Shown: positions 1 to 6,330 of the stretch, in pieces
Position numbering within the stretch: position 1 is the first letter of the stretch
Layout: each line of letters starts with the position of its first letter
Source of the DNA: Frankiaceae bacterium
Lineage (GTDB): Bacteria; Actinomycetota; Actinomycetes; JAVEEJ01
NCBI GenBank assembly: GCA_030840515.1
Contig: JAVEEJ010000304.1
Location: 1-13,551, forward strand
Length of the DNA: 13,551 bases
Direction of reading: 5' to 3'
Program-made: the position numbers and the translations under genes
Notes under the pieces: generated by a model
What the model was told of the DNA's origin: nothing
The model's database searches: none
Seen by the model: the letters and a program-made list of their open reading frames with translations, nothing else

Positions 1-321
1 GGTGTGATCGCCCGTGTGACACGCCGCGCCCGACTGGTCGACGAGCACCAGGACCGTGTCGCCGTCGCAGTCCAGGCGGATTTCGTGGACCTTCTGCACG
101 TGCCCCGACGTGGCGCCCTTGATCCACAGCTCGGAGCGGGAACGGGACCAGTAGGTGCCCTCGCGGGTGGCGAGCGTGCGGGCCAGGGCCTCGTCGCTCA
201 TCCACGCGACCATCAGGACCTCGCGGGTGTCGAACTGCTGGACGACCGCGCAGACCAGGCCGCGGTCGTCGAACCCGACCCGGGCGGCGATGTGCGGGTC
301 GAGGCGGTACCGCTCGGTCAC
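1..321 (-). CDS. hisI: HisI, phosphoribosyl-AMP cyclohydrolase (C-terminus off the window)
   Basis: This enzyme hydrolyses the purine ring of phosphoribosyl-AMP, the third step of histidine synthesis, in the cytoplasm. The visible 107 residues hold the family core: the WMS motif at 40-42, YWSRSR at 57-62 and GxTSGHxQ around 69-76. The metal-site run DCDGD (84-88) supplies three Asp and one zinc Cys, and ACHTG (100-104) supplies the second zinc Cys. The third zinc Cys of the family would lie just past the left edge. The family is about 115-130 residues long, so only a short tail is missing. The GTG start at 321-319 overlaps the hisF stop as GTGA, which implies translational coupling. There is no fused HisE domain in the visible part; whether one follows cannot be seen. 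Confidence 0.95.
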   Translation of the reverse strand, partial: MTERYRLDPHIAARVGFDDRGLVCAVVQQFDTREVLMVAWMSDEALARTLATREGTYWSRSRSELWIKGATSGHVQKVHEIRLDCDGDTVLVLVDQSGAACHTGDHT

Positions 322-1079
322 CGGACCTCGACCCCCTCCGCGCGCAGGGCGTTCTTGACCTCGCCGATCCGCATGATGCCGAAGTGGAACACGCTCGCCG
401 CGAGCACGGCGTCGGCCCCGGCCGCCACGGCCGGGGCGAAGTGCTCGACGGCGCCCGCTCCGCCGCTGGCGATCACGGGGACGTCGACCACCGCTCGGAC
501 CATCCGGATCAGCTCGAGGTCGAAACCGGCTCGCGTCCCGTCCGCGTCCATCGAGTTGAGCAAGATCTCCCCTGCCCCCAGCTCAGCCCCGCGCCGTGCC
601 CACTCCACCGCGTCGATCCCGGTGCCCGTCCGCCCGCCGTGGGTGGTTACCTCGAACCCGCTCGGCGGCCCTTCGGCCCGACGCGGGTCGACGGACAGCA
701 CCACGCACTGCGAGCCGAAGCGGTCGGCAGCCTCGCGCAGCAGATCGGGCCTGGCGATCGCCGCGGTGTTCAGGCTCACCTTGTCCGCGCCGGCTCGCAG
801 CAGGCGGTCGACGTCGCCGACCTCACGCACCCCACCGCCGACAGTGAGCGGGATGAACACCTGCTCGGCCGTGCGCCGCACCACGTCGAAGGTCGTCTCG
901 CGGGAGTCGCTCGACGCCGTGATGTCGAGGAACACGAGCTCGTCGGCCCCTTCGGCGTCGTACACGCGGGCCATCTCCACCGGGTCACCCGCATCGCGCA
1001 GGTCGGTGAAGTTGACTCCCTTCACCACCCGACCGTTGTCCACGTCGAGGCATGGGATGACGCGTACGGCGACGCTCAC
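318..1079 (-). CDS. hisF: HisF, imidazole glycerol phosphate synthase cyclase subunit
   Basis: HisF forms a heterodimer with the glutaminase HisH. It uses channelled ammonia to convert PRFAR into imidazole glycerol phosphate and AICAR. The 253-residue (beta/alpha)8 barrel has the usual family length. The catalytic Asp pair is D12 (in IPCLDV) and D131 (in LSVDPRR). The phosphate-binding loops are GGG at 81-83, NSMDADGT at 175-182 and SGGAG at 205-209, with the closing ASVFHFG segment at 228-234. The start is GTG at 1079-1077, overlapping the stop of the RidA-family gene as GTGA. The partner hisH lies three genes upstream in the same operon. No residue expected for activity is missing. Confidence 0.98.
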   Translation of the reverse strand: MSVAVRVIPCLDVDNGRVVKGVNFTDLRDAGDPVEMARVYDAEGADELVFLDITASSDSRETTFDVVRRTAEQVFIPLTVGGGVREVGDVDRLLRAGADKVSLNTAAIARPDLLREAADRFGSQCVVLSVDPRRAEGPPSGFEVTTHGGRTGTGIDAVEWARRGAELGAGEILLNSMDADGTRAGFDLELIRMVRAVVDVPVIASGGAGAVEHFAPAVAAGADAVLAASVFHFGIMRIGEVKNALRAEGVEVR

Positions 1080-1462
1080 TCGACGTGTCCCACGTCGGCA
1101 TCCAGATGCGCCTCCAACTCGACCTCGACCAGCATCCCCGGTTCGAGCAACGCTGCGACGACGACCAGTGACGATGCGGGTGGGTGGGCCGCGAAGATCT
1201 CTCCGTGGGTTGTCGCCACCGCCTCGGCGTCCGACGGGTTGACGACGTACATGCGGGTGCGCACCACGTTCTCCGGGGCGCCACCAGCCCGGACCAGCGC
1301 GTCAAGCGCCACGCCAAAAGCCGCTCGAGTCTGCGCCGCCGCGTCGCCCGCATCCATCGCGGTGCAACCGCTCACCCAGACCTGTCGGTCCACCACTACC
1401 GCCCTGCAGTAGCCGAAGCGCTCCTCCCAAGGTCCGCCGCTGTGGATGCGTCTGGTGCTCAC
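1076..1462 (-). CDS. RidA/YjgF/UK114-family protein within the his operon
   Basis: This is a 128-residue protein of the Rid (YjgF/UK114) fold. The family signature is visible in VWVSG (28-32), VVRTRMYV (66-73) and the closing GMLVEVELEAHL. Classical RidA hydrolyses reactive enamine/imine intermediates. It needs an Arg in a P-A-R-S motif near the C-terminus; the corresponding stretch here reads PASSLVVV, with Ser in place of Arg. Rid subfamilies lacking that Arg are known and do not show classical RidA imine deaminase activity, so the function is unknown. The GTG start at 1462-1460 overlaps the priA stop as GTGA, and its own stop overlaps hisF the same way, so it is certainly co-translated with them. 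I recall a similar gene between priA and hisF in other actinobacteria, but this needs checking. A role tied to histidine synthesis is inference from position. Confidence 0.88.
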   Translation of the reverse strand: MSTRRIHSGGPWEERFGYCRAVVVDRQVWVSGCTAMDAGDAAAQTRAAFGVALDALVRAGGAPENVVRTRMYVVNPSDAEAVATTHGEIFAAHPPASSLVVVAALLEPGMLVEVELEAHLDADVGHVE

Positions 1463-2181
1463 CGGACAGCCTCCAGTGCTTCGGCGAGGGTGAAAGCCCC
1501 TGCGTACAAGGCCTTTCCCACGATGGCACCCTCCACTCCGATCGGCACCAGCGCAGCCAGCGACTGCAGGTCGGCCAGGCTCGAGACGCCGCCCGAGGCC
1601 ACCACGGGCTTGTCAGTCGCCGCGCAGACCGACCGCAGCAGGTCCAGGTTGGGACCGGTGAGCGTCCCGTCCCTCCGGACGTCGGTCAGCACGTAGCGCG
1701 CGCAGCCGTCGCGGTCGAGGCGGGCCAGCACGTCGAACAGCTCGCCCCCCTCCTGCGTCCACCCCCGCGCCGCCAGCGTGGTGCCCCGCACGTCGAGTCC
1801 GACCGCGATCCGCTCGCCGTACTCGCCGATCGCCTTCGCGCACCACACCGGGTCCTCCAGCGCGGCGGTGCCGAGGTTGACCCGCTCGCAGCCGGTCGCC
1901 AGCGCGGCACTCAGCGACTCGTCGTCCCTGATCCCGCCCGACAGCTCGACCTTGACGTCCAGCGCGCGCACGACGTCGGCGAGCAGCTCGCGGTTGCTGC
2001 CCCGGCCGAAGGCGGCGTCGAGGTCGACCAGGTGCACCCACTCCGCGCCGTCCTGCTGCCACTGCAGCGCGGCAGCCAGCGGGTCGCCGTACTCGGTCTC
2101 ACTGCCTGCCTCGCCCTGCACCAGGCGCACCGCACGGCCGTCCGCGACGTCGACGGCCGGCAGCAGCTCGAGCCTGGCCAT
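1459..2181 (-). CDS. priA: PriA, phosphoribosyl isomerase A (HisA, possibly also TrpF)
   Basis: This enzyme isomerises ProFAR to PRFAR, the HisA step. In many actinobacteria without a separate trpF, PriA also isomerises phosphoribosylanthranilate for tryptophan synthesis. The 240-residue barrel carries both catalytic Asp residues: D11 (in LPAVDV) and D171 (in TDVRRDGT). R19, R139 and W141 (in AARGWTQ) correspond to residues used for dual-substrate binding in the mycobacterial enzyme, four positions displaced. Phosphate loops are visible at SGGIRD (81-86) and ASGGVSS (195-201). The ATG at 2181-2179 is chosen over upstream in-frame codons for two reasons: the protein then starts at the family's normal MARLELLPAVD, and a strong GGAGGAA lies five bases before it. 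The upstream extension would run into the preceding gene. Dual function is inferred; the rest of the genome is not visible. Confidence 0.96.
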   Translation of the reverse strand: MARLELLPAVDVADGRAVRLVQGEAGSETEYGDPLAAALQWQQDGAEWVHLVDLDAAFGRGSNRELLADVVRALDVKVELSGGIRDDESLSAALATGCERVNLGTAALEDPVWCAKAIGEYGERIAVGLDVRGTTLAARGWTQEGGELFDVLARLDRDGCARYVLTDVRRDGTLTGPNLDLLRSVCAATDKPVVASGGVSSLADLQSLAALVPIGVEGAIVGKALYAGAFTLAEALEAVR

Positions 2182-2507
2182 CAGTTCCTCCGGTCGAAGA
2201 GCAAGGTGACGAGAACGGGTACGGCGAGCGCGCTGATCAGCACGACGGTGAGGCGAGCGGCCCAGCCGTCGAGCAGGATCCACGACACGACAAGCACGCT
2301 GAGCATGACGAAGGCGACGGATGCGTCCTGGCGGCGACGACGCTGCGCCAGCATCGAGTCCGGCCGTCCGCGGCGGTCGTGCGGACGCCACCGTCGCATC
2401 AGAGCCGAGCGCCGGGTCTTGCGCGCCTGCGCCCGCTCGCGCCGGGCCGCGGCAGCATCGCGCTCGGCCTGTCGCGCGGCCCGACGCTCCGCTCGCTCCT
2501 TGCTCAC
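2181..2507 (-). CDS. Small two-helix membrane protein of unknown function in the his operon
   Basis: The protein has 108 residues. Residues 1-60 are extremely rich in Arg and Ala with repeated R-A-E/R-A-A patterns, suggesting a long basic helix or coiled coil in the cytoplasm. Two hydrophobic segments follow (about 65-82 and 86-104) separated by a short DGWAAR turn, then a short FDRRN tail, so both termini are probably cytoplasmic. I recognise no domain and no enzyme motif. The start is GTG at 2507-2505 with GGAG a few bases upstream. The stop shares one base with the priA ATG (TGATG), so it is translationally linked to priA. It lies between hisH and priA and must be on the his transcript, but nothing in the sequence gives it a role in histidine synthesis. 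Confidence 0.82.
   Translation of the reverse strand: MSKERAERRAARQAERDAAAARRERAQARKTRRSALMRRWRPHDRRGRPDSMLAQRRRRQDASVAFVMLSVLVVSWILLDGWAARLTVVLISALAVPVLVTLLFDRRN
2185..2191 (-). promoter_or_regulatory. Strong ribosome-binding site of priA
   Basis: On the minus strand GGAGGAACTG directly precedes the priA ATG, so the GGAGG core sits five bases from the start. It lies inside the last codons of the upstream membrane-protein gene and decides the priA start. It is the strongest Shine-Dalgarno match in the operon. Most neighbouring genes instead rely on GTGA or ATGA overlaps with weak sites. Confidence 0.8.
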
Positions 2508-2537
2508 AGACTCCGCCTCACAGATCCGGCCTCACAG
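2496..2537. repeat. Three imperfect 14-bp tandem repeats between hisH and the membrane-protein gene
   Basis: The 7-mer CTCACAG recurs at 2503-2509, 2517-2523 and 2531-2537, exactly 14 bp apart. The preceding bases are similar in each unit (CTCCTTG, ACTCCGC and ATCCGGC). Read on the transcribed strand, each unit has CTGTGAG, and the last unit supplies the GTG start of the 108-residue membrane protein. The block fills most of the 39-bp gap after hisH. The 14-bp period puts each GTG in a different frame, so only one can serve the real gene. Confidence 0.7.
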
Positions 2538-2546
2538 TTCCCTGCG

Positions 2547-3152
2547 TCACAACGTCGCGACCCAGTTCGCCAACAACGCGGCACCGGCATCGCCTGACTT
2601 CTCGGGGTGGAACTGCGTCGCGGTCAACGCGCCGGCCTCCACCGCAGCGATGAACGGGTGGCCGTGCGTGCACCAGGTGGCCTCCGCTCCCATCGGTGCT
2701 GCCTCCGCGGCGTAGGAGTGCACGAAGTAGAAGCGCTCCTGCTCGACCCCGGCGAAGAGCACCGAGCCTGCTGGGGGCTCCACCGTGTTCCACCCCATAT
2801 GCGGCACCACCGGCGCCTCGAGCCGGGCCACGATGCCGCGCAGCACACCCATCCCTTGCGTCCGCACGCCGTTCTCCACGCCTTCGGTGAACAGCACCTG
2901 CATGCCCACGCAGATCCCAAGCACCGGCCGCTGCCCGGACAGCCGCGCGCGGACCACCTCGTCTCCACCGACTGCGGCGATCCCTTCCATGCACGCGGCG
3001 AACGCCCCGACGCCGGGCACCACGAGCCCGTCGCAGCGCTGCGCCTCGTCACGATCGGAGGTGACGGAGACCTCCGCACCCGCGCGGACAAGGGCGCGCT
3101 CGGCGGAGCGCAGGTTGCCTGACCCGTAGTCGAGGACGACGACCCGCTTCAC
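2547..3152 (-). CDS. hisH: HisH, glutamine amidotransferase subunit of imidazole glycerol phosphate synthase
   Basis: HisH releases ammonia from glutamine and passes it through the HisF barrel. The 201-residue class I glutaminase has the full catalytic triad: C81 in GICVGMQ (usually GICLGMQ), H182 and E184 in FHPEKS. PGVGAF (46-51) is the oxyanion strand region. HMGWN (118-122) and FVHSYA (143-148) are HisH-specific motifs absent from other amidotransferases. The start is GTG at 3152-3150, giving MKRVVVLDYGSGNL, the normal N-terminus of the family. There is no good Shine-Dalgarno site before it, so translation may depend on ribosomes leaving hisB 57 bases upstream. Short tandem repeats lie in the gaps on both sides. 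Confidence 0.97.
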   Translation of the reverse strand: MKRVVVLDYGSGNLRSAERALVRAGAEVSVTSDRDEAQRCDGLVVPGVGAFAACMEGIAAVGGDEVVRARLSGQRPVLGICVGMQVLFTEGVENGVRTQGMGVLRGIVARLEAPVVPHMGWNTVEPPAGSVLFAGVEQERFYFVHSYAAEAAPMGAEATWCTHGHPFIAAVEAGALTATQFHPEKSGDAGAALLANWVATL

Positions 3153-3170
3153 GCGGGGCTGCCACCGCGA

Positions 3171-3218
3171 GACTCAGCCACACCGAAAGACTCAGCCACA
3201 CCGAACGAGTCAGCCACC
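3171..3218. repeat. 18-bp tandem repeat around the hisB stop codon
   Basis: Two near-identical 18-bp units, 3171-3188 and 3189-3206, differ only at the last base. A diverged, shortened third unit (3207-3218) includes the hisB stop at 3212-3210. On the transcribed strand each unit contains GGTGTGGCTGAG or, in the hisB copy, GGTGGCTGAC. The 18-bp period keeps a TGA in the hisB frame in every unit, giving three successive in-frame stops. The array fills most of the 57-bp hisB-hisH gap and looks like a local duplication of the hisB 3' end. Confidence 0.85.
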
Positions 3219-3803
3219 GAGCGTCCCCTTCGTGCTCGGCACCCCGGCGCTGCGGGGATCGAGCGCAACAGCGTCACGCAGTGCACGGGCCACGGCCTTG
3301 AACTGCGCCTCCACCACGTGGTGCGCGTTGCGACCGGACCGCACGTCCACGTGCAGGCAGATCTGCGCCGATGCGGTGAACGACTCCCAGATGTGCTTGG
3401 TCAGTGTCGTGTCATAGCTGCCGATGAGCTCGACGATCTCGGGCTCGGAATGCACCAGGTAGGGCCGGCCGGACAGATCCACGGCCGCCTGCACCAGCGT
3501 CTCGTCGAGTGGCACGAGCGCGTCGCCGAAGCGACGGATGCCGGACTTGTCACCGAGCGCCTCGCGGAGCGCCTGGCCCAGCGCGATCGCGGTGTCCTCG
3601 ACCGTGTGGTGGGCGTCGACCTCGAGGTCGCCGTCGGTGCGCACGGTCAGGTCGAAGCCACCGTGCTTGCCGAGCTGGCCCAGCATGTGGTCGAAGAACG
3701 GCACGCCGGTGCTGACGTCGACGCTCCCCACGCCGTCGAGGTCGAGCTCGACGAGGACCTTCGACTCCTTGGTCTCGCGCTCGACGCGCGCTGTCCTGGT
3801 CAC
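3210..3803 (-). CDS. hisB: HisB, imidazoleglycerol-phosphate dehydratase
   Basis: This enzyme dehydrates imidazole glycerol phosphate to imidazole acetol phosphate. It is a Mn-dependent cytoplasmic oligomer, 24 subunits in characterised homologues. The 197-residue protein is the monofunctional dehydratase without the phosphatase domain fused in enterobacteria. The metal-binding repeats are FFDHMLGQLGKHGGFD (H39, H47), DAHHTVEDTA (H65, H66, E69) and NAHHVVEA (about H161, H162, E165). The GTG at 3803-3801 is chosen because GGGAGGA lies eight bases upstream and the protein then begins VTRTARVERETKES as homologues do. The open frame continuing upstream runs into hisC in another frame and is not coding. 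There is a 37-bp gap to hisC. Confidence 0.97.
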   Translation of the reverse strand: MTRTARVERETKESKVLVELDLDGVGSVDVSTGVPFFDHMLGQLGKHGGFDLTVRTDGDLEVDAHHTVEDTAIALGQALREALGDKSGIRRFGDALVPLDETLVQAAVDLSGRPYLVHSEPEIVELIGSYDTTLTKHIWESFTASAQICLHVDVRSGRNAHHVVEAQFKAVARALRDAVALDPRSAGVPSTKGTLGG

Positions 3804-3810
3804 GACGGGA

Positions 3811-3817
3811 TCCTCCC
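3811..3817 (-). promoter_or_regulatory. Ribosome-binding site of hisB
   Basis: GGGAGGA on the minus strand lies eight bases before the hisB GTG. It fixes the start there rather than at codons further upstream in the same open frame. It lies between the hisC stop and hisB, just downstream of the inverted repeat around the hisC stop. Confidence 0.75.
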
Positions 3818-3835
3818 AGACGCCCGGCACCCCAG

Positions 3836-3883
3836 AGTTGTCAGTGCCTGCGCGCGCCCCCACCCTCTGAGCCACTGACAACT
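3836..3883. repeat. Perfect 11-bp inverted repeat enclosing the hisC stop codon
   Basis: AGTTGTCAGTG at 3836-3846 is the exact reverse complement of CACTGACAACT at 3873-3883, with 26 bp between. The arms enclose the final codons and TGA of hisC (stop at 3843-3841). The transcript could form an 11-bp stem with a GC-rich loop between hisC and the hisB ribosome-binding site. There is no U-tract, so it is not a standard intrinsic terminator, and hisB must still be expressed downstream. It could be an mRNA processing or stability element, or a remnant of a small inverted-repeat element. Confidence 0.75.
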
Positions 3884-4938
3884 TCGTCGAGCGCGGCCAG
3901 GAACGCGTCGCCCTCCCGAGGCAGACCCGCGGTGACGCGCAGCCAGCCGGCCAGGCCGACGTCGCGCACGAGCACTCCGTGGTCGACGAGGCCCTGCCAC
4001 ACCGCCCGGGCGTCGGTGAACTCACCGACGAGCAGGAAGTTCGCGTCGCTGTCCACCACCTCATGGCCGCGCGAACGGAGCTCGACAGTGAGGCGTTCGC
4101 GCTCGGCGCGCACCTTCGCCACGGTGGCCAAGGTGTCGTCGGTGTGCCGGAGCGCCGCCAGCGCAGCTGCCTGGGTCAGCGCCGACAGGTGATAGGGCAG
4201 CCGGACCAGGTGCAGCGCGTCGACAACGGCGGGGTCGGCGGCGAGGTAGCCGACGCGCGCCCCGGCGAAGGCGAACGCCTTCGACATGGTCCGGGTCACC
4301 ACAAGTCGCGGCCGTCCGGGGAGCAACTCCAGGGCCGAAGGTGCCGAGGAGAACTCCGCATATGCCTCGTCCACCACCACCATGCCCGGCGCCGCGTCGA
4401 CGAGCTCGGCCAGCAGGCTGGTGTCGAGCGGGACACCGGTGGGGTTGTTCGGCGAGCACAGGAAGAGCAGGTCGGGAGCTGTCCGCCGTACTCGCTCCAC
4501 CGCCTCACTGCTCAGGCCATGCCTGATGTCCTGCTCGGCTGCCACCCAGGCCGTTCCCGTCGACAGCGCGATGAGCCGGTGCATCGAGTAGGACGGCTCG
4601 AACCCGAGCGCCGTGCGCCCTGGGCCGCCGAACGCGAGCAGCAGGTGCTGGAGCACCTCGTTGGAGCCGTTGGCAGCCCACACGCGCGAGGCGTCGAGGC
4701 CGTGGCCCAGGTAGTCGGCGAGTCGCGCCCGCAGCTCGGTGGCCTCCCGGTCGGGGTAGCGGTTGAGCCGGGTCGCGGCGCGCAGCACGGAGGTGCTCAT
4801 GTCTTCGACGAGCATCGGAGGCGGCGGCCACGGGTTCTCGTTCGTGTTCAGCTTCACGGGCACGTCGAGCTGAGGGGCGCCGTAGGGCGACAGGCCGCGC
4901 AGGTCGTCACGGATCGGCAGGTCGTCCATCGAGGTCAT
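3841..4938 (-). CDS. hisC: HisC, histidinol-phosphate aminotransferase
   Basis: This PLP enzyme transaminates imidazole acetol phosphate to histidinol phosphate. The 365-residue fold-type I aminotransferase shows KLNTNENPWPP (29-39) and N165 in CSPNNPTG. D190 lies in VVVDEAY, and the PLP-binding K220 lies in TMSKAFAFAG. R228 follows in ARVGY, and R334 in GWLRVTAG should bind the substrate carboxylate or phosphate side. The ATG at 4938-4936 overlaps the hisD stop as ATGA, with GAGG five bases upstream; a second ATG three codons later is possible. The last ten residues, GSEGGGARRH, look like an unusual tail and are encoded inside the inverted repeat at the gene end, so they may be a later addition. 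Confidence 0.97.
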   Translation of the reverse strand: MTSMDDLPIRDDLRGLSPYGAPQLDVPVKLNTNENPWPPPPMLVEDMSTSVLRAATRLNRYPDREATELRARLADYLGHGLDASRVWAANGSNEVLQHLLLAFGGPGRTALGFEPSYSMHRLIALSTGTAWVAAEQDIRHGLSSEAVERVRRTAPDLLFLCSPNNPTGVPLDTSLLAELVDAAPGMVVVDEAYAEFSSAPSALELLPGRPRLVVTRTMSKAFAFAGARVGYLAADPAVVDALHLVRLPYHLSALTQAAALAALRHTDDTLATVAKVRAERERLTVELRSRGHEVVDSDANFLLVGEFTDARAVWQGLVDHGVLVRDVGLAGWLRVTAGLPREGDAFLAALDEVVSGSEGGGARRH

Positions 4939-6221
4939 TTCAGCCTCACCTGGACTGCCTCGACATGGGCCGCGAGGTCCTCGGCACCGCCCAGCGCGGT
5001 GATGTGGTCGCCGACGGCGGCAAGCGCATCGCGGCTGTAGTCGACGACGTGGATCCCGCGCAGAAACGTCTGCACGGACAGCCCGCTGGAGTGCCGCGCC
5101 GTGCCGCCCGTCGGCAGCACGTGGTTGGACCCGGCCAGGTAGTCGCCGAGTGAGACGGGCGAGTAGGCACCGACGAAGACCGCGCCCGCGTTGCGCACCC
5201 TGGCCGCGTCGCCGCGCGCGTCCCGCGTGATCACCTCGAGGTGCTCCGCCGCCCACGCGTCGACCACGTCCAGCCCTTGTGTGATGTCGGCGACCAGGAC
5301 GTGCGCCGACTGTCCCCGCAGTGCTGCGAGCACCCGCTCCCGGTGCCGGGTGGTGGCGACCTGGCGCTCCAGCTCGACGTCGACGGCGTCGAGGAGTTCC
5401 ACCGAGTCGCTCACCAGCAGGCAGGCCGCGTTGGGGTCGTGCTCGGCCTGAGCGATGAGGTCCGCCGCGACGTAGGCAGCAGGCGCCGTCTCGTCGGCCA
5501 GGATCGCGATCTCGGTGGGGCCGGCCTCCGAGTCGATGCCAACGACTCCCTTCACCAGTCGCTTGGCCGCCGCGACGTACACGTTCCCGGGACCGGTGAT
5601 GAGGTCGACCGGTGGGCAGCTCGCGGTGCCGTAGGCGAGCATCGCAACGGCTTGGGCGCCGCCCACCGCGTAGACCTCCTCGACTCCGAGCAAGGCGCAG
5701 GCGGCGAGTACGGCGGGGTGCGGGAGCCCGTCGTTGTCTCGTTGCGGTGGCGAGCACACCGCGAGGGATCCGACCCCGGCGACCTGCGCGGGGACGACGT
5801 TCATCACGACGCTCGACGGATAGGCGACCAGACCGCCCGGGACGTAGAGGCCGACCCTTCCGACGGCGACCCAGCGCTCGGTGACCACAGCCCCAGGAGC
5901 CACGTCGACCGAGACATCGGACCGGCGTTGCGCCTCGTGCACACGGCGCGCGCGGCTCGCGGCTTCCTCCAGCGCTGCCCGAACCTGGGACGGGAGTGCG
6001 GCCAGTGCCGCCCGCAAGGCCGCGACCGGCACGCGGAGGTCAACGAGCTCCACCCCGTCGAAACGCGCCGTCAGCTCGCGCACTGCCGCGTCGCCCCGAT
6101 CGCGCACCGCTTCGACGACCGGACGCACCACGTCGGTGGCTGCGTCCACGTCCAGCGCTGCCCTGGGCAGCACAACCCGCGGGTCCGCGGTGGACCCACG
6201 CAGGTCGATCCGGCGCAGCAT
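4935..6221 (-). CDS. hisD: HisD, histidinol dehydrogenase
   Basis: HisD carries out the last two oxidations, histidinol to histidine, using two NAD and a zinc ion. The 428 residues match the family length. The zinc ligands of the E. coli enzyme are all present: Q258 and H261 in IAQAEHDP, D360 in LGDYLAGSNH, and H419 in AAHVEAVQV. The catalytic base pair E326-H327 sits in AAEHLEV. GPGNVYVAAAK (210-220) and AGPTEIAI (233-240) are family hallmarks. It is the first gene of the operon. The ATG at 6221-6219 has no clear Shine-Dalgarno site, and a TAGGCT -10-like box lies eight bases before it, so the mRNA may be leaderless. Its stop overlaps the hisC start. Confidence 0.98.
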   Translation of the reverse strand: MLRRIDLRGSTADPRVVLPRAALDVDAATDVVRPVVEAVRDRGDAAVRELTARFDGVELVDLRVPVAALRAALAALPSQVRAALEEAASRARRVHEAQRRSDVSVDVAPGAVVTERWVAVGRVGLYVPGGLVAYPSSVVMNVVPAQVAGVGSLAVCSPPQRDNDGLPHPAVLAACALLGVEEVYAVGGAQAVAMLAYGTASCPPVDLITGPGNVYVAAAKRLVKGVVGIDSEAGPTEIAILADETAPAAYVAADLIAQAEHDPNAACLLVSDSVELLDAVDVELERQVATTRHRERVLAALRGQSAHVLVADITQGLDVVDAWAAEHLEVITRDARGDAARVRNAGAVFVGAYSPVSLGDYLAGSNHVLPTGGTARHSSGLSVQTFLRGIHVVDYSRDALAAVGDHITALGGAEDLAAHVEAVQVRLK

Positions 6222-6229
6222 GAGCGGCG

Positions 6230-6235
6230 AGCCTA
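6230..6235 (-). promoter_or_regulatory. Candidate -10 box of the hisD operon promoter
   Basis: TAGGCT on the minus strand fits the actinobacterial TANNNT -10 consensus and ends eight bases before the hisD ATG. Transcription would then start at or next to the A of ATG, giving a leaderless mRNA, which is common in actinobacteria. I see no convincing -35 element 16-18 bp upstream. A TTGACC lies at 6276-6271 but is too far away to pair with this box. The rest of the 121-bp divergent gap shows no clear operator or T-box leader. Confidence 0.35.
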
Positions 6236-6330
6236 CCGACGCGGACGGGCCCCACCGCCGGTCGCCATAGGGTCAACCGAGACTTCCCCCGCGCAGCACC
6301 CACCGGCAACCGATCACCCGTCCCCGGACC

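Noticed and set aside
4..1242. A 412-codon open frame on the plus strand opposite hisI, hisF and the RidA-family gene
   Set aside because: Its low-complexity Arg/Ser/Pro/Thr composition and position antisense to three clear genes mark it as a shadow.
1459..2391. Upstream extension of priA
   Set aside because: The PriA family begins at MARLELLPAVD, directly after a strong ribosome-binding site. The extension overlaps the membrane-protein gene.
3841..5757. Long N-terminal extension of hisC into hisD (638 codons)
   Set aside because: The extension is out of frame within hisD and Arg/Gly-rich. The ATGA overlap and family alignment put the start at 4938.
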